In this document: positions 5,407 through 6,313 of the stretch, in pieces
How positions within the stretch are numbered: the first letter of the stretch is position 1
Layout of the letters: each line of letters starts with the position of its first letter
Assembly (NCBI GenBank): GCA_964439135.1
Contig: CAYTNN010000246.1
Coordinates: forward strand, 1-6,313
DNA: 6,313 nt
Direction of reading: 5' to 3'
Source: JAFGPJ01 sp964439135
GTDB lineage: Bacteria; Planctomycetota; Phycisphaerae; Sedimentisphaerales; Anaerobacaceae
Translations under genes and position numbers: made by a program
Notes under the pieces: model-generated
Seen by the model: only the letters and a program-made list of their open reading frames with translations
What the model was told of the DNA's origin: nothing
Database searches by the model: none

Positions 5407-5781
5407 ATGGGTAATAATGACCTGATAATGCGAACCAAAGAATTCGCGCATCGCTGCGTCAAACTGAGTCTGGCTCTCCCAAAAACTGATTTAGGAAATC
5501 ATATTAGAAGGCAGTTGATCAGGTGTTCGACTTCTGTTGCTTCCAACTATCGAGCCGTTTGTGTTGCACAGTCAAAGGCTGACTTTGCTTCTAAGCTAAG
5601 TATTGTCATAGAAGAAACAGATGAATCCTGCTTCTGGATGGAGTTTATAATAGAAGAAAAATTGCTCAATAAAAACCAGGTTTCCAGCTTAATCGAAGAA
5701 GGTAAAGAGTTGACAGCTATTTTTATAAAGTCAAGAAAGACGACAAAGAACAGAAGTTCGGAATTTACAGCCAAAAGATGA
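5407..5781 (+). CDS. Four-helix-bundle protein, 23S rRNA intervening-sequence (S23/IVS) family
   Basis: A 124-residue basic protein of the S23/bAvd-like family (TIGR02436 type), small four-helix bundles originally seen as ORFs inside 23S rRNA intervening sequences; molecular role is not established. Recognisable segments are RTKEFAHRCVKLSLALPKT (9-27), the IRRQLIRCSTSVASNYRA core (33-50), QSKADFASKLSIVIEETDES (55-74), FWMEFIIE (76-83) and a final LTAIFIKSRKT helix (102-112). The ATG at 5407 places the family start correctly but has no good Shine-Dalgarno; a TTG at 5368 would add 13 residues encoded mainly by the heptamer array. The gene is visibly richer in A+T than dnaX and sits between inverted heptamer arrays where ffs and dnaX would otherwise adjoin. 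This suggests an inserted element. No reverse transcriptase or template repeat is present, so it is not a diversity-generating retroelement Avd. Confidence 0.88.
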   Translation: MGNNDLIMRTKEFAHRCVKLSLALPKTDLGNHIRRQLIRCSTSVASNYRAVCVAQSKADFASKLSIVIEETDESCFWMEFIIEEKLLNKNQVSSLIEEGKELTAIFIKSRKTTKNRSSEFTAKR

Positions 5782-5795
5782 GTACGATGAAATAA

Positions 5796-5823
5796 TCATT
5801 AATCATTAATCAATAATCATTTA
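5796..5823. repeat. Right heptamer array, inverted relative to the left one
   Basis: Four consecutive 7-nt units: TCATTAA (5796-5802), TCATTAA (5803-5809), TCAATAA (5810-5816) and TCATTTA (5817-5823). Read on the minus strand they match the left array, including the 17-nt perfect inverted repeat at 5807-5823. The array ends three bases before the dnaX ATG. Confidence 0.8.
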
Positions 5824-5826
5824 AAA

Positions 5827-6313
5827 ATGTCGTATACCGTTTTAGCAAGAAAATATCGTTCGCAGACGTTCGATGATGTCATCGGGCAGGACCCTATCGC
5901 CCAGACGCTTAAGAACGCTATCAAGACCGACAGGGTCGCTCACGCCTACCTTTTTACGGGCACCCGAGGCGTCGGTAAGACTACGATGGCACGGATTCTG
6001 GCCAAGGCGCTGAACTGCCTGGCCGTCGACGCACCCACTACCGAGCCATGCTGCAAATGTGATAGCTGCCTTGCGGTAAATACCGGCGACGATATCGACG
6101 TTATCGAGATCGACGGGGCGTCAAACAACCGCGTCGACGAGATTCGCGAGCTGCGGGAGAATGCGATATATCGGCCGGCACGTTCGAGATTCAAGATTTA
6201 CATTATCGACGAAGTGCACATGCTGACCGTTTCGGCCTTCAACGCACTGTTAAAGACACTGGAAGAGCCGCCCAGCCATATCAAGTTTATTTTCGCCACT
6301 ACCGAGCCGAACA
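5827..6313 (+). CDS. dnaX: DNA polymerase III subunit gamma/tau, N-terminal part (runs off window)
   Basis: Clamp-loader ATPase of the replicative DNA polymerase III holoenzyme, which loads the beta sliding clamp and organises the replisome. The 162 codons in the window cover the first AAA+ region. It starts MSYTVLARKYRSQTFDDVIGQ, the standard DnaX N-terminus, which fixes ATG 5827. Walker A is GTRGVGKTT (45-53). Zinc-binding cysteines are Cys64 with Cys75, Cys78 and Cys81 (CxxCxxC), plus an extra Cys76. Walker B is IYIIDEVHM (124-132), SAFNALLKTLEEPP (136-149) follows, and sensor-1 FATTE (156-160) ends the visible part. The gene reads past the right edge, so any frameshift that makes gamma versus tau cannot be seen. 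No Shine-Dalgarno is visible, because the right heptamer array occupies the leader almost to the start codon. Confidence 0.97.
   Translation, partial: MSYTVLARKYRSQTFDDVIGQDPIAQTLKNAIKTDRVAHAYLFTGTRGVGKTTMARILAKALNCLAVDAPTTEPCCKCDSCLAVNTGDDIDVIEIDGASNNRVDEIRELRENAIYRPARSRFKIYIIDEVHMLTVSAFNALLKTLEEPPSHIKFIFATTEPN

Larger units (their letters stand above)
5351..5823. mobile_element. Putative IVS-like unit: S23-type gene between inverted heptamer arrays
   Basis: The unit of about 470 bp has arrays at both ends in opposite orientation, sharing a perfect 17-bp inverted repeat, with one S23-family ORF between. This is the arrangement of 23S rRNA intervening sequences, where terminal inverted repeats pair and the ORF lies in the loop, but here it is outside rRNA, between ffs and dnaX. 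No transposase is present and a target-site duplication is not clear; TTTTTAA occurs next to both ends in inverted orientation (5348-5354 and 5821-5827), extending the terminal similarity. Mobility is inferred, not shown. Confidence 0.5.

Noticed and set aside
5244..5462. Minus-strand ORF of 72 residues over the SRP RNA
   Set aside because: It is antisense to a clear structured RNA and to the S23-type gene, contains repeat-derived sequence, and shows no recognisable protein features.
5351..5823. Diversity-generating retroelement, because the protein resembles Avd
   Set aside because: There is no reverse transcriptase, no template/variable repeat pair with adenine-biased differences, and no target protein gene in the window.

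Overview
The window reads as a stretch of bacterial chromosome of roughly balanced base composition. The most likely source is a planctomycete-like anaerobe (Phycisphaerae/Sedimentisphaerales type). That assignment is an inference from the style of the sugar kinase, the stand-alone S23/IVS-type protein gene and the short AT-rich heptamer arrays; no rRNA or other decisive marker is present.

Layout, left to right. The 3' part of a PfkB-family sugar kinase, best matched by 2-keto-3-deoxygluconate kinase (+, 1-1008), converges on a small flavin reductase-like FMN-binding protein (-, 1061-1564). A heptamer array and hairpin separate the two. A 92-bp divergent spacer leads to proC, pyrroline-5-carboxylate reductase (+, 1657-2466). 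After 43 bp come an ABC-2 type exporter ATPase (+, 2510-3421) and its permease (+, 3421-4689), whose stop and start codons overlap; the three genes look like one transcription unit. Two hairpins without T-tracts lie beyond the permease. A 60-residue single-cluster ferredoxin (-, 4809-4991) faces it. A 255-bp spacer then carries an extended -10 promoter (TGCTATAAT) and leads to a clear small-type SRP RNA gene, ffs (+, 5247-5346). The 5' part of dnaX (+, from 5827) runs off the right edge.

The most notable region lies between ffs and dnaX, two genes that are neighbours in many bacteria. Here a gene for a four-helix-bundle protein of the 23S rRNA intervening-sequence (S23) family sits between two arrays of 7-nt AT-rich repeats. 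The arrays are inverted relative to each other and share a perfect 17-bp inverted repeat (5358-5374 and 5807-5823). The unit (about 5351-5823) resembles an rRNA intervening sequence, with an S23 ORF inside a base-paired stem, but lies outside an rRNA gene. It reaches to 3 nt before the dnaX start codon and leaves dnaX without a visible Shine-Dalgarno. A related heptamer array (TATTGAC units) with a hairpin but no ORF lies at 1019-1060, so the repeat family may be dispersed in this genome.

Functionally most of the window is housekeeping: sugar-acid catabolism, proline synthesis, export, electron transfer, protein targeting and replication. The genes do not form one pathway.
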